A stretch of DNA of 64,000 bases from Thermoplasma acidophilum DSM 1728 (GCF_000195915.1 NC_002578.1:62001-126000); one strand, 5' to 3'. Numbered from the stretch's first letter, positions 36,142 to 45,220 are shown. Notes: generated by a model not told the origin, from the letters alone. Numbers and translations are program-made.

Positions 36142-36875
36142 CTTATCACCGTACCTATGAATGATTCCTTTCCAATGTCTCCGATCCTCTCTGGATGGTT
36201 CCCGTTGATCAGGTAAACTCCGTTTTTCACGCTGCTCTTCATCTTCACCATGGATTCGAACTTCTTCCCTATACCGCCGGTAACATCGTTCTGCACCCGA
36301 TCGAAGGTGATATTTGTATCTATATCCCTGAGAAGCACCGCATCAGGATTTCTCTTCGGATCCTTGCTGTAGATGCCATCAACATCGGTAAGGAATACAG
36401 CTACATCTGGTTTCAGCAGTTCTGCCATGTCGGCCATTATGTCGTCTCCAGAGTATATACCATATGAATGTTCATCCTTTATATATACGTCACCGTATGA
36501 TACAGGAACAAAACCAGCATCTATGTACCTGATAAGAGGGGTGTAATCGAAGCGGCCGTCATAGCGCAGGGCGCTTATTGGCACGGATATCGGTCGCATG
36601 CCCATCTCTATCATTGCATCGATGACCATGAGATCAAGATTCTCCATGTCTCTGTGAACTATGCTGTATCCAATGCTGGATCTTGGGTTCTTTGGGCCTG
36701 GCAGTCCAAATTCCATCGCCTTTATATGGCCGAAGGAACCGCCGCCGTGAACCACGCACACCAGATCCTCGATTCCGGATAGAACCTTAACTATGCTCCT
36801 TATGGCGTACGTCCTGGCAGTCCGGTAAGCGGATTTATCGGTGATCACGCTTCCGCCTATCTTCAGTATCATCAT
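36138..36875 (-). CDS. ipk: Isopentenyl phosphate kinase
   Basis: A 245-residue amino acid kinase-fold enzyme phosphorylating isopentenyl phosphate to IPP. Lys5 in LKIGGS and His50 in GGGSFGHIKA are catalytic; the His is the signature separating this family from other amino acid kinases. SGDDIMADMAELL and VFLTDVDGIYSKDPK follow. The T. acidophilum enzyme (Ta0103, from memory) has a crystal structure, and the gene order here fits that number. Thermoplasma uses an unusual mevalonate route in which this kinase makes the final step. It overlaps both neighbours by 4 bases. Confidence 0.95.
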   Translation of the reverse strand: MMILKIGGSVITDKSAYRTARTYAIRSIVKVLSGIEDLVCVVHGGGSFGHIKAMEFGLPGPKNPRSSIGYSIVHRDMENLDLMVIDAMIEMGMRPISVPISALRYDGRFDYTPLIRYIDAGFVPVSYGDVYIKDEHSYGIYSGDDIMADMAELLKPDVAVFLTDVDGIYSKDPKRNPDAVLLRDIDTNITFDRVQNDVTGGIGKKFESMVKMKSSVKNGVYLINGNHPERIGDIGKESFIGTVIR

Positions 36876-37402
36876 CTGTTCAGCCTTGCGAATTTTATGA
36901 AATCGTAGTACTTCCTGCCAATTCTAATGGCATCCTCTTCGCGCCCCTCTATTCTGAAGCCATTTCGCATCAGCACCACCATTGACGCATAGTTGAATTC
37001 AACTACGGATGTATACAGCCTGTGTATCTTAATTTCCGTGGAATATTTGACAACGAGGTGAAGGGCCTCAGTTGCTATTCCCCTGCCTCTGAATTTCCTT
37101 CCCACCCAGTAGCCGACGTGAGCGTTGCTATCCGTTCTATTTATCTCACTGAGGCCAATGACTCCTGCTGGCCTGCCATCGAATTTAATCAGAAAATCAA
37201 TGCGGAATATCTCGTTTCCATAGGATCGCTGAGATTCAATGAAGAATATTGCATCTTCCCGTGTATAAGGATATGGAAATGAATGGCTGCCTATGCTTCT
37301 GACCAGGCTTCTGTCATTGGCCAGTTCAGCTATGTCATCGGCATAGCCTATGTCGATCGGCTCCTCGATCTCGAGGTTCATCCTGGCGGATCTGATCTTC
37401 AT
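36872..37402 (-). CDS. GNAT-family acetyltransferase (RimJ/RimL-like)
   Basis: About 176 residues from the ATG at 37402. The frame is open further upstream but runs over the divergent promoter, so I reject the longer form. The acetyl-CoA site is YWVGRKFRGRGIATEALHLVVKY, preceded by ITxVGLSEINRTDSNAHVG-type strands and followed by LYTSVVEFNYASMVVLMRNGFRIEG, as in RimL-type N-terminal acetyltransferases. It is the first gene of the isoprenoid string (4-base overlap with ipk), but no functional connection is clear. Confidence 0.85.
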   Translation of the reverse strand: MKIRSARMNLEIEEPIDIGYADDIAELANDRSLVRSIGSHSFPYPYTREDAIFFIESQRSYGNEIFRIDFLIKFDGRPAGVIGLSEINRTDSNAHVGYWVGRKFRGRGIATEALHLVVKYSTEIKIHRLYTSVVEFNYASMVVLMRNGFRIEGREEDAIRIGRKYYDFIKFARLNR

Positions 37403-37492
37403 CGTGACACGAAAACACGCGTCTTTAAAAAGTTGGTGCATCACAGAGAACCGCTTCGGCAAACCTTTAATTCGATGTAGCGATATTATCGC

Positions 37493-38278
37493 ATGTCCGG
37501 CCTGACATTGGAGATACTGAATGACGGGTACTTTTACCTTGATGCCGGTGCTATATTCGGGGTCATACCGAAAGCTATCTGGTCTAGAACGATCAAGGAT
37601 GAGGATAACACGATAAAGCTTGCAACAAACGTGGTTTATGCCCATGGGGATGACATCTCATTTCTCATAGACAGTGGCCTTGGGAATAATTTCAGTGAGA
37701 AGTTTCAGAAGATATATAAAATAGAAAAAAGCAGCGATATACTCGATTACATAAAGAAGCACGGTGATCCGGATTCTGTCACGATGATCATAAACTCTCA
37801 TCTGCACTTTGACCACGTTGGCCATAATAGTGATTTCAGAAACGCTTACACATACGCCCAGTCATTGGAGTTCAGGGATCTCAGGTACAGGAATGCCGTG
37901 ACGAAGGCAAACTATACTATACGATACTCAGATTTAAAGCGAAAGATTGCGATCAGCGGATCCAGGAGGATCGGTAAGTACGTCACAGTAATAAAGACTG
38001 GCGGCCATACGCCAGGCCATCAGGTCATTCTCGTGAACACCGGCAGTACCAGACTCATGTACCTCGGCGATCTGGTTCCGTCGACCTTCCATCTCAAGCT
38101 GCCCTACAGGACAGCCATAGATATTGAGCCGCTGAAGACGGTTCAGATGAAGAAGATACTCATAAAGAAGGCTATAAGGGATGGCTACGTATGCGTTTTC
38201 AACCATGATCCGGAAACTCCTGCCGCTTTGCTTCACGGAGATTATGAGAATCCGACATTTGAAAAGGTTGAGATGTGA
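37493..38278 (+). CDS. Metallo-beta-lactamase-fold hydrolase (lactonase-like)
   Basis: A 261-residue zinc hydrolase with the full motif HLHFDH (His103, His105, Asp107, His108), the third ligand in GGHTPGHQVIL, the bridging Asp in MYLGDLVPST and the final His in FNHDPETPA. The layout resembles N-acyl-homoserine lactonases and related enzymes. The natural substrate is unknown. It is divergent from the GNAT gene with 90 bases between starts; CTTTAATT near 37464-37471 may serve as its TATA box. Confidence 0.88.
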   Translation: MSGLTLEILNDGYFYLDAGAIFGVIPKAIWSRTIKDEDNTIKLATNVVYAHGDDISFLIDSGLGNNFSEKFQKIYKIEKSSDILDYIKKHGDPDSVTMIINSHLHFDHVGHNSDFRNAYTYAQSLEFRDLRYRNAVTKANYTIRYSDLKRKIAISGSRRIGKYVTVIKTGGHTPGHQVILVNTGSTRLMYLGDLVPSTFHLKLPYRTAIDIEPLKTVQMKKILIKKAIRDGYVCVFNHDPETPAALLHGDYENPTFEKVEM

Positions 38279-38366
38279 TCTGTACGCACGTTTATGCGTG
38301 ATTATATTTTATGCACCTTTTTATTACTTCAGGTAATATTATTATATTTATTCGTGATGTAGCTCC

Positions 38367-38951
38367 ATGGAAATGATGCCCAACATTGAAGAGCTCAGAA
38401 AGATGCGGAAGAATCTTGGGATAAGCCAGAAGGATCTGGCCAAGGTAACGGGCGTAAGTCAGTCATACATAGCGAGGCTGGAGAAGGGCACGATCAATCC
38501 GACATATTCTAAGATAAAGGCGATATACGAATACCTGACGAAGTCCAGTGAGAAGGCCAGCACCATGGTGCTGACGTGCGACAGGATAATGACCAGGAAT
38601 GTTGTTGTATGCAGATCAGATGAGTCCATACTTAATGCACTCAACATAATGAGGGACAAGGGCTTTTCCCAGCTACCTGTCGTTAATGAGGAGAATAAGG
38701 TTATCGGTACGATAGCTGAGAACAACATAAACGACATGCTGCTGAAGGGCATGAGCATCGATTCACTCAGAGGGCTCACCGTAAGGAGAGTGATGAGCGA
38801 TGTCCTGCCACAGGTTGACAGAAATACACCTGTAAATATAATCTACCAGCTTCTCAAATATTCAAATGCCGTTCTGGTGATAGAAGCTGGAAATCTTGTG
38901 GGCATAATTACGAAGGCAGACATTCTGAAGACCGTTGCAGGCATGATCTGA
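38367..38951 (+). CDS. HTH-CBS domain transcription regulator
   Basis: A 194-residue protein with two parts. Residues about 7-60 are an XRE-type helix-turn-helix (IEELRKMRKNLGISQKDLAKVTGVSQSYIARLEKG). From 68 on two CBS domains follow (IMTRNVVVCRSDESILNALNIM and RRVMSDVLPQVDRNTPVNIIYQLL), ending VGIITKADILKTV. CBS pairs bind adenylates or SAM, so this should be a ligand-responsive regulator, a common archaeal design. Targets may include the divergent or neighbouring lipid genes, but nothing in the sequence proves it. Confidence 0.9.
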   Translation: MEMMPNIEELRKMRKNLGISQKDLAKVTGVSQSYIARLEKGTINPTYSKIKAIYEYLTKSSEKASTMVLTCDRIMTRNVVVCRSDESILNALNIMRDKGFSQLPVVNEENKVIGTIAENNINDMLLKGMSIDSLRGLTVRRVMSDVLPQVDRNTPVNIIYQLLKYSNAVLVIEAGNLVGIITKADILKTVAGMI

Positions 38952-39046
38952 TCAGCACCTATTTTCTTGGCGAAGGAAATAGTGAGAAGCGCAGGTGCTA
39001 GCCTGAATATGGGAAATTTATTAAATATCTGTAGATTAGCCAGCTA

Positions 39047-39598
39047 TTGAATGAGATAGTATCCGTTGTGCAGTCCATCATACTGTTCATACCCGCGCTG
39101 ATAGCCAATTCCGGTGCGGTTATCACGGGAGGGCATTTCATAATAGATAGAGGAAAAAAATTCATCGATGGCCGCAGGATACTCGGAAATGGCAAGACGT
39201 TGAGCGGATACGCAGGCGGCATTGCAATAGGCACGGTAACCGGCTTCATCATTTATCTGATATCTACATTATTCAATTATGCCCTGGGAACATACGGAAC
39301 GTTGGCTGAGGCGATCATCATACCCTTCATAATGGCCACAGGATCCCTGACTGGCGATATAGCCGGTTCATTCGTGAAAAGGAGGATCGGCATAGATCGT
39401 GGCGGCAAGGGAGGCCTCCTAGATCAGTGGCCATTTGCCCTCATGGCCTTTCTCTTCCTATATATATTCGAAAGGCCGTTTTTTATGTATCATTACTTCT
39501 ATGTGACCATGATAGTGATACTGGTTATTGTACCGCCGATACACCGGGCTGTCAATATAATAGGATACAAGATGCATAAGAAGGATGTGCCATGGTAA
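39047..39598 (+). CDS. carS: CDP-archaeol synthase
   Basis: A 183-residue membrane protein with five helices, starting at TTG 39047. [16 protein letters not shown] and [17 protein letters not shown] (the polar loop between helices that is invariant in CarS) are present, followed by [35 protein letters not shown], the CTP/metal-binding region. CarS activates unsaturated archaeol with CTP before headgroup attachment. It overlaps pth2 by 7 bases and follows the CBS regulator on the same strand. Confidence 0.93.
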
Positions 39599-39945
39599 AG
39601 AAAATGGTGATAGCAGTCAGAAAGGATCTGGACATGGGAAAGGGCAAGATCGCCGCTCAGGTTGCGCACGCAGCCGTCACATGTGCTATAAGATCCATGA
39701 AGATAAACAGGGACGTCTTCAACGAATGGTATGATGAAGGGCAGCGCAAGATAGTGGTAAAGGTAAACGATCTTGACGAAATAATGGAGATCAAGCGCAT
39801 GGCAGATTCCATGGGCATAGTCAATGAAATTGTCCAGGATAGAGGTTATACCCAGGTTGAGCCCGGAACGATAACATGCATAGGCCTTGGGCCGGACGAA
39901 GAGGAAAAACTTGATAAGATAACAGGAAAATACAAGCTCTTATAA
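39592..39945 (+). CDS. pth2: Peptidyl-tRNA hydrolase, archaeal type
   Basis: A 117-residue enzyme freeing tRNA from stalled peptidyl-tRNA. The family signature [21 protein letters not shown] with catalytic Lys, plus [31 protein letters not shown] and the final [10 protein letters not shown], match Pth2 throughout. Length is normal. It overlaps carS by 7 bases, so both are likely on one mRNA despite unrelated functions. Confidence 0.96.
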
Positions 39946-40025
39946 GATCATGCATCGCAGAGAGGCTAGTTCATTCATCCCATCAATTTATAAGAAAGTT
40001 AGAGGTTTAGGGGATGCAGTAAAAC

Positions 40026-40283
40026 TCCCATCTTCAGCGATGGGATACACGGACTTCCCCAAATAGAGGAGTTTATAATGTCAATGCAGATATTAAAAAA
40101 TACAGCTGGTGTGATCCGAATTTACGCCTATGGTATATCTCGACGGGATATCTAAATCATAAAGGTATTGGTCGCGTGTCGTTGAATCAGGAAGAAGATC
40201 CAAAGCTTCAGCTGAGGAGTAGCTCACTGTATGCTATAAATGCTTTTACGCAGGAGGAACGAGACTTCATTCTCTCCTGTTGA
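40026..40283 (+). pseudogene. Remnant of an IS200/IS605-family TnpB gene (3' end)
   Basis: Three frames carry pieces in the order expected at a TnpB C-terminus. GYTDFPK (frame of 40040) resembles the end of the zinc ribbon. NRGVYNVNADI (frame of 40062) resembles the RuvC-III segment DRDVNAA. ILKNTAGVIRIYAYG up to a stop at 40153-40155 resembles the ILKNTAG...ACG tail. An 86-codon stop-to-stop frame without a good start also spans 40023-40283. A TCCCATC/GATGGGA hairpin lies at 40026-40045. The whole looks like a decayed TnpB end; its tail meets the small minus-strand gene. The call depends on memory of TnpB tails. Confidence 0.4.
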
Positions 40284-40437
40284 GGATCGCTAGGAGCTGC
40301 GCCTTCCTCTGCATCAGCACTTCATATTCGTGCTTATCATAGCCCTGTTCTGGCCTGTTCTGATGTATCTGCTGTAGCCTCTCGTTGACGTATGATAGTT
40401 CGGCCTGAGCCTTCATGATAGTCTGCATGTCCGCCAT
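40267..40437 (-). CDS. Small coiled-coil protein of unknown function
   Basis: 56 residues from the ATG at 40437, almost entirely helical with heptad-like spacing (MQTIMKAQAELSYVNERLQQIHQ and YEVLMQRKAQLLAIL). A TATA box (ATTATATATCGA on the minus strand, about 40467-40478) lies roughly 30-35 bases upstream, which supports expression. An earlier in-frame ATG at 40455 or the start of the open frame at 40503 are less likely. No family recognised. The TnpB remnant ends against it. Confidence 0.6.
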   Translation of the reverse strand: MADMQTIMKAQAELSYVNERLQQIHQNRPEQGYDKHEYEVLMQRKAQLLAILNRRE

Positions 40438-40567
40438 GGTATCACAGGATGTCATCAAAAAAATCGATATATAATTTTCCAGCCAATGAACGAACAACCC
40501 CAATCAAGCCAAGATGCTATATATACTGATATGGAAAACCTTTTATTAATATATATGATAAATAGTC

Positions 40568-41530
40568 ATGGAACGTGTGACGAGAAAGGTGCAGGTAACA
40601 GGTGGATCAACGTACATTATATCGCTTCCACCGGAATGGATCAAGAGGAACAATATAGGCAAGGGCAGTGAGGTTTCTGTCATCGATCAGGGCAGCGATC
40701 TCGTAGTGACCGCTCCGGAAAACAGTGAACCCGAGATCACCAAAAAAATAACGCTTCCTGGATCATACACGGGAAAACCCCTGCAGAGGCTTCTCACTTC
40801 AACTTATATATCTGGATTTGACACGCTTGTCGTTGTCTCAAAGGATAAAATGACGGCGGAGATGAGAGACGATATAAAGCGCTTTGCCAAGGTAGTAATG
40901 GGAATAGAGGTTATCGAAGAAACATCCAGGAGCATAGTGCTCCAGAACGTGCTCAATGCCAGTACTTTTCCGCTTCAGAAGGCCATCAGGAGGATGTCTC
41001 TGAATGTATCCACGATGATAGAGGACACGATCAAGGCGATACAGGATGAAGATGATGATCTTGTCGAAAACATCATACTCAGGGACGATGAGGTTGACAG
41101 ATATCAGTGGTACATATACCGTGAGGTCAAGATAAGGTGCAGGGACGACAGATCAAACGTCTACATACTTGTTCTTTCAAGGATACTGGAGAGAATAGCC
41201 GATCATGCTGTCAATATATGCCAGGCCATTAAAAACAGGAAGGGAATAAAGGGAAAAGAGAAGATGGTGGAGAACCTGGCATATTCAAAGGATGTCTACA
41301 ACCAGGCTATGGAGACATTCTATTCAAAGAACTTCGGGGAGATAGACGGCATTATAAACAGGAAGAGCGAGATAACGTCAAGAAAGTACGAACTCCTTAA
41401 GATCCTCAGCTATGATTCGGTCCTCAGCTCCGTAGCCGAGGAGATCTCAAGGATCGGCCTTTACGGTACGGATATAGCAGAACTGGCCATGGATCTGATA
41501 ATGTCCGATAAGGATGAATTCTCGGTCTGA
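40568..41530 (+). CDS. PhoU-like protein with AbrB-type N-terminal domain
   Basis: 320 residues. The first 50 or so form an AbrB/SpoVT-like swapped-hairpin domain (VTRKVQVTGGSTYIISLPPEWIKRNNIGKGSEVSVI). The remainder is a PhoU-type helical bundle with repeated acidic patches (EDDDLVENIILRDDEVDRYQWYIYREVKI) and ILERIADHAVNICQAI, the PhoU metal motif ExxxDHA. The combination is typical of archaeal regulators linked to phosphate uptake. No Pst transporter is adjacent. TATA (TTTATTAATATATA) sits at about 40541-40554. Confidence 0.88.
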   Translation: MERVTRKVQVTGGSTYIISLPPEWIKRNNIGKGSEVSVIDQGSDLVVTAPENSEPEITKKITLPGSYTGKPLQRLLTSTYISGFDTLVVVSKDKMTAEMRDDIKRFAKVVMGIEVIEETSRSIVLQNVLNASTFPLQKAIRRMSLNVSTMIEDTIKAIQDEDDDLVENIILRDDEVDRYQWYIYREVKIRCRDDRSNVYILVLSRILERIADHAVNICQAIKNRKGIKGKEKMVENLAYSKDVYNQAMETFYSKNFGEIDGIINRKSEITSRKYELLKILSYDSVLSSVAEEISRIGLYGTDIAELAMDLIMSDKDEFSV

Positions 41531-41545
41531 TCATATGCAATCCTT

Positions 41546-41618
41546 GCAAAATTGCCTGACCCGCATTTCTTGAATAAAATTTGTTCATTGTAATGCAAAT
41601 TTTGCGGGCAGTGAACAA
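41546..41618. promoter_or_regulatory. Two interleaved inverted repeats before a membrane protein gene
   Basis: GCAAAATT (41546-41553) pairs with AATTTTGC (41598-41605), and TTGTTCA (41581-41587) pairs with TGAACAA (41612-41618). They lie upstream of a TATA box (CTTTAAATAGG, 41627-41637) for the gene at 41660. Their position suggests operators or a 3' hairpin of the PhoU-like gene. Confidence 0.3.
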
Positions 41619-41659
41619 GCGCTCAACTTTAAATAGGTCTTTTGCGGTAATCCCCCATT

Positions 41660-42391
41660 ATGCCTGTAAATGCTAAAATCAGAAAGTACAGCGCGGTATT
41701 CATCCTCATCGTGGTTGCGCTGCTGGCTTACGGCCTTGGATACCTTGTATCATACTTCGAGAGCCTTTTCCTACTTGTATTTCTGGTTCCGATAATAATA
41801 CTCGTGCTGATGCACTATCTTGGCCTCTACGGGCTGAAGAAGAGGCTGCTCTATGGCGTTGTCATAGTTTTTCTGGCTGCGGTCCTCATCGCATCAGCGG
41901 AGGCCCAGGTTTATTATTCAACTGATCATCCAGTTTCGGCATCGTATACAACACCCGCAGGTTCGATCACAGCCACCGCAAGCGTGAAGCCATTCTCCGG
42001 CAATTTCCCAGCCTACAACTTCTCGCTTGATATAAGCAATTACAAGGATCTTAAGGATCTCAATTTCAGCTTGCGTATAGCTTCTCCAGGATACGTATAC
42101 AACGTAACTAACAATATGCTGAAAAATTACACATCGGGCGATCAGATGGTCGTCTACTATGTTGCATCGCCCGGTTCGCTCCCACTCGGCATATACAATT
42201 ACACCTTTACGTTCTACAATTACACTCTTGCAGCCCCCGGTCCGATAAATGCACCGCTGAGCACATGGTTATCTGACAGCGTGTTTTCAGTGACGATACT
42301 GTATTTCATCTATTACGAAATAATACTGCTCGCTGGAATATTCCTCATGAGGTCCATTGAGCATTCAAGATCCTACATGGCCAAAAAATAA
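41660..42391 (+). CDS. Membrane protein with one large external domain
   Basis: 243 residues. Three hydrophobic segments at the N-terminus (VFILIVVALLAYGLGYLV, LFLLVFLVPIIILVLMHYL and LLYGVVIVFLAAVLIASAE) lead into an external beta-rich domain of about 130 residues with many N-x-S/T sites. A last helix (TILYFIYYEIILLAGIFLM) and a basic tail follow. The Asn-rich, Tyr-rich external part is typical of surface proteins in this wall-less organism. No family or enzyme motif is seen. TATA at 41627-41637 supports the start. Confidence 0.75.
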   Translation: MPVNAKIRKYSAVFILIVVALLAYGLGYLVSYFESLFLLVFLVPIIILVLMHYLGLYGLKKRLLYGVVIVFLAAVLIASAEAQVYYSTDHPVSASYTTPAGSITATASVKPFSGNFPAYNFSLDISNYKDLKDLNFSLRIASPGYVYNVTNNMLKNYTSGDQMVVYYVASPGSLPLGIYNYTFTFYNYTLAAPGPINAPLSTWLSDSVFSVTILYFIYYEIILLAGIFLMRSIEHSRSYMAKK

Positions 42392-42500
42392 GGATGCCCA
42401 TCGGTTTGCCTTGCCAAGGTCTTCACTTTCATGGAGCGAAATATCATAGGATCAATGGTTATGGGTATCCTTTGATCATCTACAATATTTTCGGATCATG

Positions 42501-42529
42501 CAATGATGAATGCGGATTATGCATCATTG
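42501..42529. promoter_or_regulatory. Inverted repeat upstream of the aconitase promoter
   Basis: CAATGATG (42501-42508) and CATCATTG (42522-42529) form a perfect 8-bp repeat with 13 bases between arms. It ends about 20 bases before the TATA-like GTATAATCT region (42545-42553) of the aconitase gene, where a transcription factor could bind. No family consensus is recognised. Confidence 0.35.
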
Positions 42530-42572
42530 TTTTGAAACGAAAAGGTATAATCTCATCTAGCTATATCTTATT

Positions 42573-45212
42573 ATGGTAGAAATAAAGACAGATTCTTTTG
42601 AAGTGAACGGAAAGAAGGTTTACTATTATCCACTGAGGAAGATCTTCGGTGAAAAGGTGAACAGCCTCCCAAGATCCCTGAGGATAATACTAGAGTCGAT
42701 GGTCAGGAATCTGGATGGAAGATCAATTTCAGATAGCGACATAAATGCCATTCTCAACTGGAATGCGGAGAATGTTGCCGATACCGAGATAAGGTTCAAG
42801 GTCTCACGTGTGGTCATGCAGGATTTCACAGGTGTGCCTGCAGTTGTTGATCTTGCCTCGATGAGGGATACCGTCAAGAATCTTGGAAAGGACCCAGAGC
42901 TCATAAATCCTCAGGTGAGGGTGGATCTTGTAATAGATCATTCGGTTCAGGTTGATTATTACGGGGAAACGTTCGCCCTGGAGAAGAATGAGGAATTAGA
43001 ATTTGACAGGAATATGGAGAGGTACAGGTTCCTCAAGTGGGCACAGAAGGCTTTCAAGAACTTCAAAGTCATACCGCCAGGTACCGGTATAATACACCAG
43101 GTCAATCTTGAATATCTGGCAGAGGTCGTTTTCGAAGGAAAAAAGGATGGTAAAGATTACGCTTACTTCGATTCGCTTGTGGGCACGGACTCACACACAA
43201 CCATGATAAACGGCATAGGCGTACTGGGCTGGGGTGTCGGCGGAATAGAGGCAGAAGCTGCATTGCTCGGCCAGCCAATAACGATATCCCTGCCTGAGGT
43301 CATCGGCGTTCGGATCAAGGGAAAGATGCAACCGGGCGTAACAGCTACGGATGTTGTCTTAACAGTCACCGAGATGCTCAGAAAGGTCAACGTTGTGGAC
43401 AAGTTCGTTGAGTTCTTCGGGCCATCCGTGAAATATTTATCCGTGCCTGAGAGGGCAACGATATCAAACATGTGCCCTGAGTTCGGTGCAACGTGCGCAC
43501 TGTTCCCGATAGACGATCAGACGCTGCAGTATCTGGAGACGACTGGAAGGCCAAAGGATCACATAGATCTGATAAAGAAATATCTGGAGGCGCAGGGGCT
43601 TTTCGGAGAGGGCGCAGAACCGAAGTACACAAGGGTGATAGAACTAGACCTGTCCACCGTCAAGCCCAGTGTGGCCGGCCCAAAGCTCCCTCAGCAGAGG
43701 CTGGATCTCGATCAGGTTCCGGCAAGCTTCCTCTCCACGCTCGAACAGAACGGAGGCGACCGCCTGGTTACGCTGCGTAAAGTCCCACTCAAGATGAAGG
43801 GCCAAAACCTAGAACTGTCGGATGGAGATATAGTTATAGCAGCCATAACCAGCTGCACCAACACAAGCAATCCATACGTGATGATAGCTGCTGGGCTGCT
43901 TGCCAAGAAGGCTGTGGAAGCTGGCCTGAAGGTGAATCCAAAAGTCAAGACAAGCCTGGCCCCAGGATCGCGCGTCGTTACGGATTACCTGACTGAATCC
44001 GGACTCCTATCATACCTTGAGAAGCTTGGCTTCTATATAGTCGGATATGGATGCACAACCTGCATAGGAAACAGCGGTCCGCTGGATCAGGATCTGGGTA
44101 ACGCAATAGTCAACAACAATCTCAGCGTGGTATCTGTGCTTTCTGGGAACCGCAACTTCGAGGCCAGAATACACAAGGACGTAAAGGCAAACTACCTAAT
44201 GTCACCTCCGCTTGTGGTCGCATACGCACTGGCCGGAAACATAACCGTTAACCTCAACAAGGATCCGATAGCGACGGTAGGTGGAAAGAAGGTCTACCTG
44301 AAGGATATATGGCCCACTAACGAAGAGATCAATGAGGCTGTAAACAAATACGTCAGGAAGGACATGTTCGAGAAGAGGTATGGAAACATAACCAATGAGA
44401 GATGGGAAAAGATAGATGCACCTTCATCCCCAACCTATGCCTGGGATCCAAAGAGCACATACATAAGGAACCCGCCGTTCTTCGAGAATTTCAGGCTGGA
44501 TCAGGAGTTCACAGATTTCCGCATCAAGGGTGCCTATCCACTGCTCGTCCTCGGAGATTCGATTACAACGGATCACATATCCCCTGCAGGATCCATAGCA
44601 AAGGACAGCCCCGCCGCCAAATACCTGATTGAGAACGGCGTCAAGCCAGAGGATTTCAACTCGTATGGATCCAGGCGCGGAAACCATGAGGTCATGATGA
44701 GGGGTACGTTCGCAAACGTCAGGATAAAAAACCTCATGGTGAAGAGAGAGGGAGGATACACATTATTCGTACCAGAGAACAAGGAGATGTCCGTTTACGA
44801 TGCTGCCATGCAGTACAAGAAGATGGGCATACCGGTTGTCGTCATAGCTGGCAAGGAATACGGTACCGGAAGCTCCAGAGACTGGGCAGCGAAGGGCACA
44901 TACCTTCTGGGAGTGAAGGCCGTCATAGCAAAGAGCTACGAGAGGATACATCGCAGCAACCTCGTTGGAATGGGTGTGATACCCATCGAGTACGAAGGCT
45001 TCAATCCGCAGGATATCGATTATACAAAGACAATAGACGTTGACATAGGGAGCATCGATCCGGGATCGAAGGCAAAGATTACCTATACGGACAAGAAGGG
45101 TGAGAAACACACCATCGATGTGAGGCTCAGGGTAGATACGCCAGCTGAATCGGATTACATAAAAAGTGGCGGTATACTGCAATATTCGCTCAAAAAGATA
45201 CTGGCCTCATGA
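42573..45212 (+). CDS. acnA: Aconitate hydratase (AcnA type)
   Basis: An 879-residue [4Fe-4S] enzyme converting citrate to isocitrate in the citric acid cycle. Cluster ligands lie in AAITSCTNTSNPYVM and YGCTTCIGNSGPL. Catalytic segments HSVQVDYYG, SLVGTDSHTTMINGIGVLGWGVGGIEAEA, and the swivel domain with GDSITTDHISPAGSI, SRRGNHEVMMRGTFANVRIKN and KEYGTGSSRDWAAKG are all intact. Length and order are those of the AcnA/IRP1 subfamily. It has its own promoter and ends in a T run. Isocitrate dehydrogenase, the next step, is at 48753. Confidence 0.97.
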   Translation: MVEIKTDSFEVNGKKVYYYPLRKIFGEKVNSLPRSLRIILESMVRNLDGRSISDSDINAILNWNAENVADTEIRFKVSRVVMQDFTGVPAVVDLASMRDTVKNLGKDPELINPQVRVDLVIDHSVQVDYYGETFALEKNEELEFDRNMERYRFLKWAQKAFKNFKVIPPGTGIIHQVNLEYLAEVVFEGKKDGKDYAYFDSLVGTDSHTTMINGIGVLGWGVGGIEAEAALLGQPITISLPEVIGVRIKGKMQPGVTATDVVLTVTEMLRKVNVVDKFVEFFGPSVKYLSVPERATISNMCPEFGATCALFPIDDQTLQYLETTGRPKDHIDLIKKYLEAQGLFGEGAEPKYTRVIELDLSTVKPSVAGPKLPQQRLDLDQVPASFLSTLEQNGGDRLVTLRKVPLKMKGQNLELSDGDIVIAAITSCTNTSNPYVMIAAGLLAKKAVEAGLKVNPKVKTSLAPGSRVVTDYLTESGLLSYLEKLGFYIVGYGCTTCIGNSGPLDQDLGNAIVNNNLSVVSVLSGNRNFEARIHKDVKANYLMSPPLVVAYALAGNITVNLNKDPIATVGGKKVYLKDIWPTNEEINEAVNKYVRKDMFEKRYGNITNERWEKIDAPSSPTYAWDPKSTYIRNPPFFENFRLDQEFTDFRIKGAYPLLVLGDSITTDHISPAGSIAKDSPAAKYLIENGVKPEDFNSYGSRRGNHEVMMRGTFANVRIKNLMVKREGGYTLFVPENKEMSVYDAAMQYKKMGIPVVVIAGKEYGTGSSRDWAAKGTYLLGVKAVIAKSYERIHRSNLVGMGVIPIEYEGFNPQDIDYTKTIDVDIGSIDPGSKAKITYTDKKGEKHTIDVRLRVDTPAESDYIKSGGILQYSLKKILAS

Positions 45213-45220
45213 TTTTTTTT
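45213..45220 (+). terminator. T-run terminator after aconitase
   Basis: Eight T directly after the aconitase stop codon, followed by a second T run at 45224-45228 and more T-rich sequence to 45270. Archaeal RNA polymerase stops at such runs without a hairpin. Confidence 0.5.

Noticed and set aside
37403-37645. Longer form of the GNAT gene starting at 37645
   Set aside because: The extra 81 codons are Cys-rich without pattern and overlap the start and promoter of the divergent MBL gene.
40026-40045. TCCCATC/GATGGGA hairpin as an IS200/IS605 right end or a free omega-RNA end
   Set aside because: It lies upstream of, and partly within, the TnpB-like fragments instead of after them, so it is recorded only as part of the remnant.
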